Assembly: GCF_009709555.1 (NCBI RefSeq)
Contig: NZ_WJBG01000225.1
Location: 1-64,000, forward strand
Direction of reading: 5' to 3'
Origin: Streptomyces blattellae
GTDB taxonomy: Bacteria; Actinomycetota; Actinomycetes; Streptomycetales; Streptomycetaceae
Length of the DNA stretch: 64,000 nucleotides
The translations under genes were made by a program, and so were the position numbers. The notes under the pieces were generated by a model. It made no database searches, was not told the origin of the DNA, and saw only the letters and a list, made by a program, of their open reading frames with translations. Shown here one piece after another: positions 50,637 through 59,908 of this stretch (its first letter is position 1; every line of letters begins with the position of its first letter).

Positions 50637-51152
50637 TCACGACTCGTCGCGCCTGGGCAGGCGCCAGTTCGGGCGCGGGAAGTGACAGGTGTAGCCGTCC
50701 GGGTAGCGCTGGAGGTAGTCCTGGTGCTCCGGCTCGGCCTCCCAGAACGGGCCGGCCGGCACCACCTCGGTCACCGCCGGTCCCGGCCACAGCCCGGACG
50801 CGTCGACGTCGGCGATCGTGTCCTGCGCGATGCCGCGCTGCTCGTCGTCGAGGTAGAAGATGGCTGAGCGGTAGCTGAGGCCGATGTCGTTGCCCTGCCG
50901 GTTCCTCGTGGTCGGGTCGTGGATCTGGAAGAAGTACTCCAGGATCGTGCGGTAGTCGGTGACCTTGGGATCGAAGACGATCTCGATCGACTCGGCGTGC
51001 TTTCCGTGGTCGCGATAGGTGGGCTCGGGCTTGCCGTTGTCGCCGCTGTAGCCCACTCGGGTGCGCACCACTCCGGGAAGCGCCCTGATCAGCTCCTGCA
51101 TGCCCCAGAAGCAGCCGCCCGCCAGCAGCGCCCTCTCCTCGGCGTCACTCAT
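50637..51152 (-). CDS. msrA: Peptide-methionine (S)-S-oxide reductase MsrA
   Basis: A 171-aa enzyme that reduces methionine-S-sulfoxide in oxidised proteins. The catalytic Cys is in LLAGGCFWGMQELIRALPGVVRTRVGYSGD, followed by HAESIEIVFDPKVTDYRTILEYFFQIHDPTTRNRQGNDIGLSYRSAIFY, all classical. The C-terminal sequence lacks the extra resolving Cys pair of E. coli MsrA, typical of short actinobacterial forms. Confidence 0.95.
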   Translation of the reverse strand: MSDAEERALLAGGCFWGMQELIRALPGVVRTRVGYSGDNGKPEPTYRDHGKHAESIEIVFDPKVTDYRTILEYFFQIHDPTTRNRQGNDIGLSYRSAIFYLDDEQRGIAQDTIADVDASGLWPGPAVTEVVPAGPFWEAEPEHQDYLQRYPDGYTCHFPRPNWRLPRRDES

Positions 51153-51563
51153 GGCACCTCACCTTTCTGTCGGCGTCGGTCCGCGCAGGGGTCCAGGCTC
51201 GCACGTCGGCCAGGGAACCACTTGGTCACCCGCTTGACCGGTGACTTACGCAGACAAGATCATCACCAGTCAGGGTGACGAAGCCCCGGCAAGGTCGGCC
51301 CGCGTCCGCGACGGCCACGGCGGGCCTCGCGTCCGGTGCGTTCGCCCTCGGCGGCTCCGCCGACGGCGCGACCGAGACCGCCGAGACCGCAGACCCCGAC
51401 CTGCGCGTCGGCGGCTGTCCGGTCATCGCCGCCGCCCGGCCGCCACGCCGACCCCGAGGCCAAGGCCCTGGTCCAGGTCGCCGGCCTTCCTGCCCGCCCC
51501 GACGAGAGCGCCGATGCTGATACGGACTGCGGCCCCGCCCCCTCTGCCGTACGGATGTCGCGC
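51153..51563. other. Gene-free stretch between msrA and the prephenate dehydratase gene
   Basis: I see no gene I can support. A + strand frame with a hydrophobic ATATAGLASGAFALGGSADG segment (about 51311-51370) could be the relic of a secreted protein, but no domain is recognisable. Confidence 0.35.
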
Positions 51564-52400
51564 TCAGCTCTTCAGCCGGTGCGGATGCGCGGGGTACACC
51601 CCGAGAATGCGCACCTCGGTGGAGAAGAAGCGCAGCTCGTGCAGGGCGAGGGCGACGCGCTCGTCGTCGGGGTGGCCCTCGACCTCCACGTAGAAGCGGC
51701 TGGCGTTGAGCCCGGCGCCCATCTGGTAGCTCTCGATCTTGGTGAGGTTCACCCCGCTGCTCGCGAAGCCGCCGAGCGCCTTGTACAGCGCGCTGGGGAT
51801 GTTGCGAACGCTGAAGAACAGGCTCGTCATCGTCGGCTCCCCCGTGCGCGGAGCCAGCTTGGCGTCCCGGGAAAGGACGACGAACCGTGTGGTGTTGTCC
51901 GGGTCGTCCTCGACCTCGGCCCGCAACACGTCGAGGCCGTACAGCCCGGCCGCTGCGGGCGGGGCCAGCGCCGCGTGCCCCGGGTCGCCGAGTTGGGCCA
52001 CCTCACGCGCCGCTCCGGCCGTGTCGTCGCTGACGAGGGTGCGCCAGCCGCCCTCCCGCAGCACCTTGCGGCACTGTCCCAGCGCGTGCACATGACTGCG
52101 TACGCACTCCACCTCGTCCAGCGTCGCGCCGGGCACCCCCATCAGGTCGAAGCGGATGGCGAGGAAGTACTCGGCGACGATGAACAACCCAGACTCCGGC
52201 AGCAGGTGGTGCACGTCGGCGACGCGTCCGGCCGCGGAGTTGTCGACCGGGATGACGGCGACGTCGGCGGTGCCGAGCGTCACGGCGTCCAGGGCCTGCT
52301 CGAAGCTGGTGCAGGGCAGTTCGCCGCCCGCGGGGTAGAGGGCGCGCGCGGCGGTCGCCGAGTTGGATCCTGGCTCACCTTGGTATGCGGCGGTCGTCAC
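51564..52400 (-). CDS. pheA: Prephenate dehydratase
   Basis: A 278-aa enzyme converting prephenate to phenylpyruvate. It starts at GTG 52400 (TTAAYQGEPGSNSATAARALYP). The substrate-binding region has DVAVIPVDNSAAGRV, and the catalytic Thr-Arg-Phe is in DPDNTTRFVVLSRDA. The C-terminal ACT domain (FFSVRNIPSALYKALGGFASSGVNLTKIESYQ) binds phenylalanine, although the usual ESRP is ESYQ. It is isolated from other aromatic-pathway genes and may be a second copy. Confidence 0.9.
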   Translation of the reverse strand: MTTAAYQGEPGSNSATAARALYPAGGELPCTSFEQALDAVTLGTADVAVIPVDNSAAGRVADVHHLLPESGLFIVAEYFLAIRFDLMGVPGATLDEVECVRSHVHALGQCRKVLREGGWRTLVSDDTAGAAREVAQLGDPGHAALAPPAAAGLYGLDVLRAEVEDDPDNTTRFVVLSRDAKLAPRTGEPTMTSLFFSVRNIPSALYKALGGFASSGVNLTKIESYQMGAGLNASRFYVEVEGHPDDERVALALHELRFFSTEVRILGVYPAHPHRLKS

Positions 52401-52485
52401 CGTGTTCAGCCTTCCTGGGGGAGATCTTTTCGTGGGGCAGCACGAGCTCCGTCGCACACCGCACCTGCTGAAGTATCGGTGAACA

Positions 52486-52973
52486 TGACTCGCTCAGGTT
52501 CACCGAGGGGTACCGGTCGGCGGTCCCGCACGACGCGAGAGTGTGGTACGGCGAGCCGCTCCTCGACGGACGGGGCAGACCCTGCCCGGCGGAGCGGGCC
52601 GCAGCCCAGTGCACGGCGGCGGGCCAGGCTCAGCCTTCGTCGTGCACCGTGCTGCGGCCCTTCGGCTGCCGCGGCGGCGGTGGACGGGGCAACCAGCGTG
52701 TCGTCCACCTCGGTCGCGGCGGGCTCGTCGGCGCCGCTGATCGCCACCGCCCCGCTGTCCGACCACGGCAGCTGCACGCCCATCGCCCTGTTCGTGATCG
52801 CCGCGGCCGTCCTGACCATCGTCGCCGTCGGGATGGCCGAGGATGGTTCGCGGCAAGGAAGGCCGCGCTCTGCCTCGGGGGGCCGGACCCGCCCTCGTGA
52901 CCTGGCGGACGTCGAGCAGTCCGCCGGCGCCGTGCCCGCGTCGGCGCATCCGGCGGACGCGCGTACGGCCTGA
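52486..52973 (+). CDS. Possible small single-helix membrane protein
   Basis: A weak call. The C-terminal part VDGATSVSSTSVAAGSSAPL followed by GSCTPIALFVIAAAVLTIVAVGMAEDG looks like a genuine transmembrane protein, but the first 65 residues from ATG 52486 are Arg/Ser-rich and doubtful. GTG 52680 would give a 97-aa protein without a clear ribosome site. Confidence 0.3.
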
Positions 52974-53028
52974 TCAGCTGCCGGTGCGGCAAGACGGGCG
53001 GCCCCGTGCGCGCGTGCGTGCGGGGCCG

Positions 53029-54975
53029 TCACTTCGGTGCCGGTGCCGACAACCGGTGCAGCCGCAGGGCGAGTTGGATCTCCAGGGCACGGGCCGGGCT
53101 CTGCCAGTCGTCGCCGAGGAGGCGGCCGACCCGTTCCAGGCGCTGGGCCACCGTGTTCACATGGACGTGCAGACGGTCCCTGGTACGGGCCGGGCTCATG
53201 CCGCAGGCGAAGTAGGCGTCGAGGGTGCGCATCAGGTCGGTGCCGCGGCGCTCGTCGTAGGCGACGACCTGGCCGATGGTGCGGTCGACGAAGCCGGCGA
53301 CGTCCCGGTCCCCGGCGAGGAGCAGTCCGAGGAATCCGAAGTCCTCCGCGGCGGAGCCGTCACCATGGCGGCCGAGCAGTCGCAGCGTGTCGAGGCAGCG
53401 GCGGCTCTCCTCGTAGGCGGCGGCCACCGCGTCCGGGCGGGCGGCGAGATCCGCCACGGGGGCGGAGGCGCCGACGGTGACCGCCTCGTGGACGGCCGTG
53501 CCGAGGTGTGCGGCGGTGCGGCGGGCCAGTTCGGTGGCGGTGTCCCTCTGGTCGAGGGGCAGCAGCAGGACCGTGCCGCCGTCGCGGGCGGCGGCCAGTC
53601 CGTGCCGGGTGGCGGCCAGACGGGAGGCGGCGCCCCACAGGCGCCGGCGGGCAGCCGCCTCCTGGTCGGCGTCGTCGGCGACGCCGTCGAGACGGGCGGC
53701 GAGGATCACATGGGTGGCGTCGAGGTCGGCATGGAGTCTCGCCGCGCGCTCGCGCAGCAGGCGGGGGTCGTGGGCGCGGGCGTCCAGCAGGTCGTCGAGG
53801 AGTTCGCCACGGACGCGTTGTTCGGCCTCGGCGGCGGAGCGCCGGGCGAGCAGCAGGAGGGAGGTGACCGTCGCGGCGCGTTCCAGGGTGCGCTGGTCGA
53901 CGGGGTCGAGCCCGGGATGGCCGCGCAGCACGAGCGCGCCGAGCAGTTCGCCGCCGGCGGCCACGGCGGCGATCCAGTCGCCGGCGTGCCGCACGGCGTG
54001 TCCTTCGGACCGGGATGCCTCCAGGGCCTCGGCGGGTGCGGCGGACGCCTCGATGAACTGGACGGTGCCGTCGAGGACTTCGGAGACGGCGGCGGCCACG
54101 TCGTGGACCCCGCCGCCGCGCAGCACGAGTCCGGCGAGCCGGTCGTGGACGTCGGAGGCGCGCTCGATGACGCCGCTGCGGTCCTGGATGATCTCGTTGG
54201 CCTTCTCCAGGCCGGCCAGGGCCGAGCGGGTCTCGGCGAGCAGGTTGGCGGCGTCGATGGCGGCCGCGGCGAGCGCGGCGAAGGAGCCGAGCAGCGCGAT
54301 CTGCTCCCGCTCGAAGACCCGGGCCCGCCGGTCGGCCGCGAACAGGACTCCGATCACGTGGTGCCCCAGCATGAGCGGCACGCCGAGGATGGCGACCAGG
54401 CCCTCGTCCCGCACGCCCGTGTCGATGGTGAGGGTGTGCCGGAGGCGGTCGTCCTTGAAGTAGTCGTCGGTGACGTACGGCCGGGCCGTCTGGGCGACGA
54501 GGCCGCCCAGCCCCTCCCCCATCCCGATCCGCAGCTGCTGGAAACGCGCGGCGACCGAGCCCTCGGTCACCCGCATGTAGGTGTCGCCCCGCTGCGGGTC
54601 GTTCAGGCTCAGGTAGGCGACGTCCGTGCCGAGCAGGGAGCGGGCGCGCTGCACGATCGCCTGCAGGACGGCGTCCAGGTCGCGCAGGCCCGCCAGGTCG
54701 TGGGCCGTCTCGAACAGCGCTGACAGCTCCGCCTCCCGCCGGCGCCGTCCCTCCAGCTCCGCGCGTACCCGCAGCGCGGTCCGCTTGGCCCCTTCGAGCG
54801 CTGCGATCCACTCGGCGGGGCGGCCCTCGGCACGGGCGAGGAGCACCGGCTGATCGTAGGCCTCGGCGGAGGCGCCGCGGGCCAGCAGTTCGAGGAACGG
54901 CGCCTCGGCGCTGCCGAAGGGCGCTCCGGCACCGGCGGCGGAGCGTTCGGCGGACTGCACGTGATCGTGGGACAT
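53029..54975 (-). CDS. GAF-domain PucR-type transcriptional regulator
   Basis: A 648-aa regulator. A polar N-terminus and helix precede a GAF domain (about 85-235; YLSLNDPQRGDTYMRVTEGSVAARFQQLRIGMGEGLGGLVAQTARPYVTDDYF and GVPLMLGHHVIGVLFAADR). A second sensor-like region (about 260-370) and a GGDEF-like PucR core follow. The C-terminal PucR HTH is LMRTLDAYFACGMSPARTRDRLHVHVNTVAQRLERVGRLLG. ATG 54975 is preferred over ATG 54993. It is probably an activator of nearby catabolic genes; the adjoining 3-hydroxybutyrate dehydrogenase gene, now dead, would have been its natural target. Confidence 0.88.
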   Translation of the reverse strand: MSHDHVQSAERSAAGAGAPFGSAEAPFLELLARGASAEAYDQPVLLARAEGRPAEWIAALEGAKRTALRVRAELEGRRRREAELSALFETAHDLAGLRDLDAVLQAIVQRARSLLGTDVAYLSLNDPQRGDTYMRVTEGSVAARFQQLRIGMGEGLGGLVAQTARPYVTDDYFKDDRLRHTLTIDTGVRDEGLVAILGVPLMLGHHVIGVLFAADRRARVFEREQIALLGSFAALAAAAIDAANLLAETRSALAGLEKANEIIQDRSGVIERASDVHDRLAGLVLRGGGVHDVAAAVSEVLDGTVQFIEASAAPAEALEASRSEGHAVRHAGDWIAAVAAGGELLGALVLRGHPGLDPVDQRTLERAATVTSLLLLARRSAAEAEQRVRGELLDDLLDARAHDPRLLRERAARLHADLDATHVILAARLDGVADDADQEAAARRRLWGAASRLAATRHGLAAARDGGTVLLLPLDQRDTATELARRTAAHLGTAVHEAVTVGASAPVADLAARPDAVAAAYEESRRCLDTLRLLGRHGDGSAAEDFGFLGLLLAGDRDVAGFVDRTIGQVVAYDERRGTDLMRTLDAYFACGMSPARTRDRLHVHVNTVAQRLERVGRLLGDDWQSPARALEIQLALRLHRLSAPAPK

Positions 54976-55051
54976 GGTCACAGGATTCCCCATCGCACCG
55001 CCGGCCCGTCAGCCCTGTGGACAACCAGGCGGGCCCGCGGCACCGGGCCCG

Positions 55052-55735
55052 CTCAGTGGGCGATCCAGCCGCCGTCGAGGACAAGGGACGTGCCCGTGAC
55101 GAAGGACGCCTGCGGACCGCACGGATACGCCACGGCCACGGCCACAGCCACAGCCACAGCCACCTCCTCCGGTTCGATCAGCCGTGTGGGGTGCGCACTC
55201 AGGTGGGACACACGCAGTTCGAGGTGACTCCATGTGCCGCGCCTTCGAGGGCCGTGGTCTTGGACAGTCCTTCCAGTCCATGTTTGGCGGCCACATAGGC
55301 CGACTTGAAAGCCGGGGCGCGCAGCCCATGGACGGAGGACACATTCACGATGCGGCCCCGGCCCTGCCCGTACATATGGGGCAGCGCGCCGCGGATGAGC
55401 CGGAAAAAGGCCTCCAGCATCGCGGTGAGTACCGTGTGGAAGACGTCGGGCGGGAACTCCTCAATGGGGCGGACGAGTTGCAGCCCGGCGGTGTTGACGA
55501 GGACGTGCGTGCCCGCCGCGGCCTGTTCGGCGGCGCCCAGGTCGGTGAGGTCGAGGACGTGCGGCTCGACCGTGCCGACCAGGTCCCGGGCCCCTTCGGC
55601 GAGTGACTCCAGGCCCTCGGCGTCCGGGTCGACCGCTTTCACCGTGGCCCCGGCCGCCGAAAGCCGTAGCGCGCAGGCGCTGCCGATGCCGCGTGAGGGC
55701 GCCGCTACCCGCCATGGCACGACCCTAGGCGGCGC
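55052..55735 (-). pseudogene. Decayed 3-hydroxybutyrate dehydrogenase (SDR)
   Basis: The minus strand reads SRGIGSACALRLSAAGATVKAVD, LVNTAGLQLVRPIEEFP, IVNVSSVHGLRAPAFKSAYVAAKHGLEGLSKTTALEGA and SNCVCP, then stops. The catalytic S...YVAAK is still intact. After an internal deletion of about 30 codons the C-terminus resumes in another frame as RLIEPEEVAVAVAV..CGPQASFVTGTSLVLDGGWIAH. The N-terminal TGxxxGIG loop is also damaged. Six GCCAC(A/G) hexamers (55129-55164) sit at the C-terminal lesion. Confidence 0.8.
55129..55164. repeat. Six tandem hexamers GCCAC(A/G/C)
   Basis: GCCACG x2, GCCACA x3 and GCCACC occur head to tail inside the 3-hydroxybutyrate dehydrogenase pseudogene, encoding the AVAVAV run that replaces the normal EEVAEAAAYL. 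Confidence 0.85.
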
Positions 55736-55769
55736 CCACGCCCCGCTGCATGGGCTCGGAATCAATACT

Positions 55770-56255
55770 TCAGCCGGAACTCATGGGGTCGAACCATGTG
55801 GGTGCGTCTGCGTCGGACAGTGCCTGTTTGATCCGCAGCAGTCCGAACTCGTTCAGCTCGGGCAGGGCGTCCACGTCGAACCACCCCACCTCCAGCGACT
55901 CGTCGTCGTTGACCCGCGCCTCACCGCCGACGGCCCGGCAGCGGAAGGTGATGTCCATGTACTGGCAGATGTCGCCGTTGTCGTAGGTGACCGGATCCAG
56001 CGCCTGGACGAGCACGACCCGCTCGGCGACGCATCGCACGGCGGTCTCCTCCTGGACCTCCCGCACCGCGCAGGCCGCGGGCTGCTCCCCCGGATCCGGG
56101 ATGCCGCCGATCACCGACCACCTGAGGGTGTCGGTGCGACGGCCCAGCAGCACTCTGCCCTCGTCGTCGAAGACGATGGCGGTCACTCCGGGGAGCCACA
56201 GCAGCTGTTGGCCGGCCGAGGCCCGGATCGTGCGGATGAAGTCAGGAGTAGCCAT
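55770..56255 (-). CDS. Nudix hydrolase
   Basis: A 161-aa protein with a complete Nudix box GGIPDPGEQPAACAVREVQEETAV (GX5EX7REXXEE). It starts MATPDFIRTIRASAGQQLLWLPGVTAIVFDDEGRVLLGRR, which places it in the common Streptomyces Nudix clade. It hydrolyses a nucleoside diphosphate linked to some moiety; the substrate is not readable. Confidence 0.92.
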   Translation of the reverse strand: MATPDFIRTIRASAGQQLLWLPGVTAIVFDDEGRVLLGRRTDTLRWSVIGGIPDPGEQPAACAVREVQEETAVRCVAERVVLVQALDPVTYDNGDICQYMDITFRCRAVGGEARVNDDESLEVGWFDVDALPELNEFGLLRIKQALSDADAPTWFDPMSSG

Positions 56256-56313
56256 ACGACCGAACCCTAACGGGACTGCCGGCTCGCCCAGGGGGAGTTA
56301 CGACGGCGTACGA

Positions 56314-57924
56314 CTACACCTCGCCAGCGCGTCGCCCGCGCACACCGGCCCCGACGGCCCAGCCGAGCCCGCCCGCGGCGATCACCACCAGGGCGATCTC
56401 CGGCAGGATGCCCAGCTTCGTGGCAGGCGTCTCGGAGGAGCGCAGCGGCACCTCCTGGACCAGCGAGTCGGCGACGAACATGCCCGTCTTCTGAGTGACC
56501 TTGCCGTCCGGCATGATGATCGCGCTCACCCCGCTGGTCACCGGCACGGTGACGGTCCGGCTGTGCTCGACGGCCCGGACACGGGACATGGCGAGTTGCT
56601 GGTAGGTCATCTCGCTGCGGTCGAAGGTCGCGTTATTGCTCGGTACGGAGATCAGCTGTGCGCCGTCGGTGACCTCGGAGCGTACGGCCCAGTCGAAGGC
56701 GGCTTCGTAGCAGGTGACCAGGCCGACCTTGGTGCCGTCCATGGTGAACACGCCGGGCTCGCTGCCCCGGCTGAAGTCCTGGCGGACCATGCTCGTCCAT
56801 TCGCTGTTGATGGCCCCGATGAGCGAGCGCAGCGGCAGGTACTCGCCGAACGGCTGGATCTGCCGCTTGTCGTAGGTGTCGATCGGTCCCCTGACCGGGT
56901 CCCACAGGATCTGCTCGTTGAGGAGCTTGCCGTCCCGTTCGACGACGCCGCCGACCGATATGGGGACGCCGATGGCCTTGGCCGCCCGGTCGATGACCGC
57001 GCGGGCGTCGGGGTTGGCGAACGGGTCGATGTCCGAGGAGTTCTCGGGCCACAGCACGAAGTCGGGCTGGGCGACCTTGCCCGCCTTGACTTCGGCGGCC
57101 AGCCGCTCCGTCTCCCGCGCGTGGTAGTCGAGCACCGCCCGCCGCTGGGCGTTGAACTCCAGCCCGGCCTGGGGCACGTTGCCCTGGATCACGGCGACGG
57201 TCGCGGTGCCGTCCTCGGCCTTGTCGCTGACCAGCGGCCGGGCGGCCACGGCCCCGATCACCGGGACGGCGAAGCTCAGCAGCGCCGCGGCCGCGGCGCC
57301 CCGCTGGACGGCGCGGGTGCGCCGGCCCTCCAGCGCCAGGCGTACGACCTCGAACAGACCGAAGCCGCACAGGACGACCGCGAAGCCGAGCACCGGGGTG
57401 CCGCCGACCGCGGCGAGCGACAGGAAGATCCCGTCGGCCTGACCGAACGCGATCTTGCCCCAGGGGAAGCCTTGGAACGGCACCCGCGCGCGTGCCGCCT
57501 CCGAGGCGATCCAAACGGCCGCCGCCCAGACCGGCCATCCGGGCAGCCCGGACACCACTGCGATACCCGCGCCGGCCAGCGCCACGAAGAGCGCCTCGAT
57601 GGCGACCAGTGCCAGCCAGGGCCCGGGGCCCACCTCCACACCGGTCCACGCCAGCAGCGGCAGCAGGAAGCCGAGACCGAACAGATAGCCGAGGCCCAGG
57701 CCCGCCTTCCAGCTGCGGCCGCGCAGCACCCAGCCGAAGACCGCGAAGGCCGGCAGGGCGAGCCACCACAGCGTGCGCGGCGGGAAGCTGACGTAGAGCA
57801 GCACTCCGGAGAGCGCCGCGACGGCGGCCGGAACGAGGCGCGCGAGTCGGGCTCGGCGCGAGGCGGACGCGTTCTGCGGCTGCCCCTGGTCCGACTCGTC
57901 CACGGAGGTTGCGGTGACGGTCAC
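56314..57924 (-). CDS. lnt: Apolipoprotein N-acyltransferase
   Basis: A 536-aa inner-membrane enzyme that N-acylates the lipidated Cys of lipoproteins. About 7 N-terminal helices precede a nitrilase domain. The catalytic residues are Glu in DFVLWPENSSD, Lys in TYDKRQIQPFGEYLPLRSL and Cys in GLVTCYEAAFDWAVRSE. It is full length. Several lipoproteins in this window (PstS, the sugar-binding protein) are potential substrates. Confidence 0.93.
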   Translation of the reverse strand: MTVTATSVDESDQGQPQNASASRRARLARLVPAAVAALSGVLLYVSFPPRTLWWLALPAFAVFGWVLRGRSWKAGLGLGYLFGLGFLLPLLAWTGVEVGPGPWLALVAIEALFVALAGAGIAVVSGLPGWPVWAAAVWIASEAARARVPFQGFPWGKIAFGQADGIFLSLAAVGGTPVLGFAVVLCGFGLFEVVRLALEGRRTRAVQRGAAAAALLSFAVPVIGAVAARPLVSDKAEDGTATVAVIQGNVPQAGLEFNAQRRAVLDYHARETERLAAEVKAGKVAQPDFVLWPENSSDIDPFANPDARAVIDRAAKAIGVPISVGGVVERDGKLLNEQILWDPVRGPIDTYDKRQIQPFGEYLPLRSLIGAINSEWTSMVRQDFSRGSEPGVFTMDGTKVGLVTCYEAAFDWAVRSEVTDGAQLISVPSNNATFDRSEMTYQQLAMSRVRAVEHSRTVTVPVTSGVSAIIMPDGKVTQKTGMFVADSLVQEVPLRSSETPATKLGILPEIALVVIAAGGLGWAVGAGVRGRRAGEV

Positions 57925-58065
57925 TCCGGGAGTCTACGGCGGGTGACCTTGCCGCCGACAGCGCGGTCCACGGGCCGGTACGGGCGTTCTCCCAGCTCGG
58001 GTGCCGCATCGTTCCTGCACAACTCGGCGCAACTCATCCACAAATTGTTCACCAGCCGTTACGGT

Positions 58066-59229
58066 GTGCCGGAGCCTTCGTCGTGCGGCCGCTCGCGGCC
58101 GGGCGGCCGGGGCACGTCTCAGGTCGGGGGACCGGGTTCGGGGGGCGGGGTGGGTTCCACGGGGATAGCGTCTGCGGCCGGTCCGGAAGAGGCCGGCGAC
58201 AGACGAAACGTTTGGGACGCGGCGGGTGTCGCCGTGCTCGGGGCCTGCGCGGTCTGGTCGCTGATCACAGCGACGGTGCACGGCGGCCGCCCCGAGGGTG
58301 TGCTGCTCGCGGTCCTGGCGGTGTCGGCCGGCTATGCCGCGGGGCGGATCTGCGGGGCGCTGCTGCCGGTCGCCGCACCCTGCGCCGCGGCACTGGCCGG
58401 GTCGGCCCTCACGGTGGCCGTTCCCCATCTGGCGCCCGGACCCGAGATCATCGCGCCGCTCGGTCACGCCGGCGCCACCGCCGCGGTACTGACCCTCTCC
58501 GCCGGCTTCGCGTGCTGCGCCGCGTGGGCCGCGTCGGCGCCACCGCTGCGGCTCGCCCTGCGCGGTCTGGCCGCCGGGATCGCGGTGACCGCGGCCGCCC
58601 TCGGCTCGACCACCGGTTTCGTCCTGTGCGTGGCGGTGCTGCTGTGCTCGCTCGCCGCAGGCCGGATGCACCGCGGCCTGGGCATCGCAGGACTGGCCCT
58701 GGTGACGGGCCTGGTGGCGGGCGTGCCCTGGGCTGTGGCCGGGGACGCGGTGCCGGACGGGTTCGCCGCATCCCTGGAGGGTCTGCTGACCCGGCACCGG
58801 ATCGAGCTGTGGCACGACGCCCTGCACATGGTCCGGGAGGATGCCGCTTGGGGTGTCGGCCCGGGACGTTTCGGAGAGCTCAGCACGACGGCCACACAGA
58901 CGCTGCTGTCCGACGGCAAACCCCACTCGGCGCTCCTGCAGCAGGCGGCCGAACAGGGTGTGGTCGGCGTGGCCCTGCTGGCGGCGGTCTTCTGCTGGGT
59001 GCTCCACGCGTTGTGGCGCGCTCCCCGCTCCACACCGGTCGCGCTCACCGCGGGCGCCGCGCTCACCGCGCTGGCGGCGATCGCCGCGGTCGGCAACGTG
59101 TTGAGCTTCACCGCCGTGTCCGTGGGCGCGGGGCTGCTGGCGGGCCTGGCCACGGCACATCCCCTCACCGACGAGCCACCCCAGCGGATCTGGGACGCCC
59201 ACCCGCGCGGTGACCGCCTGGCGCCGTAA
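58066..59229 (+). CDS. Polytopic membrane protein, O-antigen-ligase/Wzy-like
   Basis: A 387-aa protein from GTG 58066; GTG 58150 (359 aa) is an alternative that starts closer to the first helix. About ten hydrophobic helices follow (AVLGACAVWSLITATVHGG, LLAVLAVSAGYAAGRICGALLPVAAP and so on). The block LLTRHRIELWHDALHMVREDAAWGVGPGRFG followed by PHSALLQQAAEQGVVGVALLA resembles the conserved periplasmic loop of Wzy_C O-antigen ligases and polymerases. It probably acts in surface polysaccharide or glycoconjugate assembly. Confidence 0.75.
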   Translation: MPEPSSCGRSRPGGRGTSQVGGPGSGGGVGSTGIASAAGPEEAGDRRNVWDAAGVAVLGACAVWSLITATVHGGRPEGVLLAVLAVSAGYAAGRICGALLPVAAPCAAALAGSALTVAVPHLAPGPEIIAPLGHAGATAAVLTLSAGFACCAAWAASAPPLRLALRGLAAGIAVTAAALGSTTGFVLCVAVLLCSLAAGRMHRGLGIAGLALVTGLVAGVPWAVAGDAVPDGFAASLEGLLTRHRIELWHDALHMVREDAAWGVGPGRFGELSTTATQTLLSDGKPHSALLQQAAEQGVVGVALLAAVFCWVLHALWRAPRSTPVALTAGAALTALAAIAAVGNVLSFTAVSVGAGLLAGLATAHPLTDEPPQRIWDAHPRGDRLAP

Positions 59230-59257
59230 GGCCGAAGAACGGGCCGCGCGCGTGAGG

Positions 59258-59803
59258 TCAGTGCACCGGTCCGGGCGCGCTCGGCCGCAGCCGGGCGCGA
59301 ATGGCTCGTACGGCGGCCTCCGCGTCGTCCACCGTGATGGTGAACGTATGACCGTCCCACAGCCGCAGTACGACGCCCTCGCCGCGCCGTACGACGACCG
59401 CGGTGCCCTTCTCGGGCCGCCAGCGGTAGCCCCAGCCGCCCCAGTGCCGCGGGGTGATCTGGGGGTCGAAGTCGGCGCCGGCGACCTGGGCCAGCGGAAT
59501 ACGGCGGCGGGGCACGCCCATGTGCCCGCAGCGGACCTCGACGCACTCCTTGTCGAGCCTCAGGTCTACGTGGACGAAGGCCAGGGTGCCGAAGAGAACC
59601 AGCAGTCCCGTGGCGATGCAGCCGACGACGGCCATGACGAGCGGAGCGTTGCCCGATGTCCATGCCGAGTCGACGGCGAGCTCGATACCGAGCGCCATGC
59701 AGCCCGCCCCGACGAGCGCCAGCAGCCACTGGATCCGGTTCGTGGCACGTCCGGTCCAGACATCGGGGTGCGGGGCGTTCGCGTCATGGGGGTGGTCCCT
59801 CAT
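59258..59803 (-). CDS. Small membrane protein with a bacterial PH-like domain
   Basis: A 181-aa protein starting at ATG 59803. Two transmembrane helices (IQWLLALVGAGCMALGIELAV and LVMAVVGCIATGLLVLFGTLAF) are followed by a cytoplasmic beta domain (VDLRLDKECVEVRCGHMGVPRRRIPLAQVAGADF, then YRWRPEKGTAVVVRRGEGVVLRLWDGHTFTITVDDAEAAVRAIR), which resembles PH-like Streptomyces proteins. Function is unknown. Confidence 0.75.
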   Translation of the reverse strand: MRDHPHDANAPHPDVWTGRATNRIQWLLALVGAGCMALGIELAVDSAWTSGNAPLVMAVVGCIATGLLVLFGTLAFVHVDLRLDKECVEVRCGHMGVPRRRIPLAQVAGADFDPQITPRHWGGWGYRWRPEKGTAVVVRRGEGVVLRLWDGHTFTITVDDAEAAVRAIRARLRPSAPGPVH

Positions 59804-59908
59804 ACCTACGAGGTTACTCAGGTTTCGCTGTGCGGCTACCGCGTCGCACAGGGTGACTGCGCCATGCGGGGCCCGCCGGAGCACCGGCGTCCGTTCTGCG
59901 GTTGTCGG

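Noticed and set aside
55987..59229. A 1080-residue open frame ending in the Wzy-like protein
   Set aside because: The first two thirds are antisense to the Nudix and lnt genes. High GC leaves such frames open.
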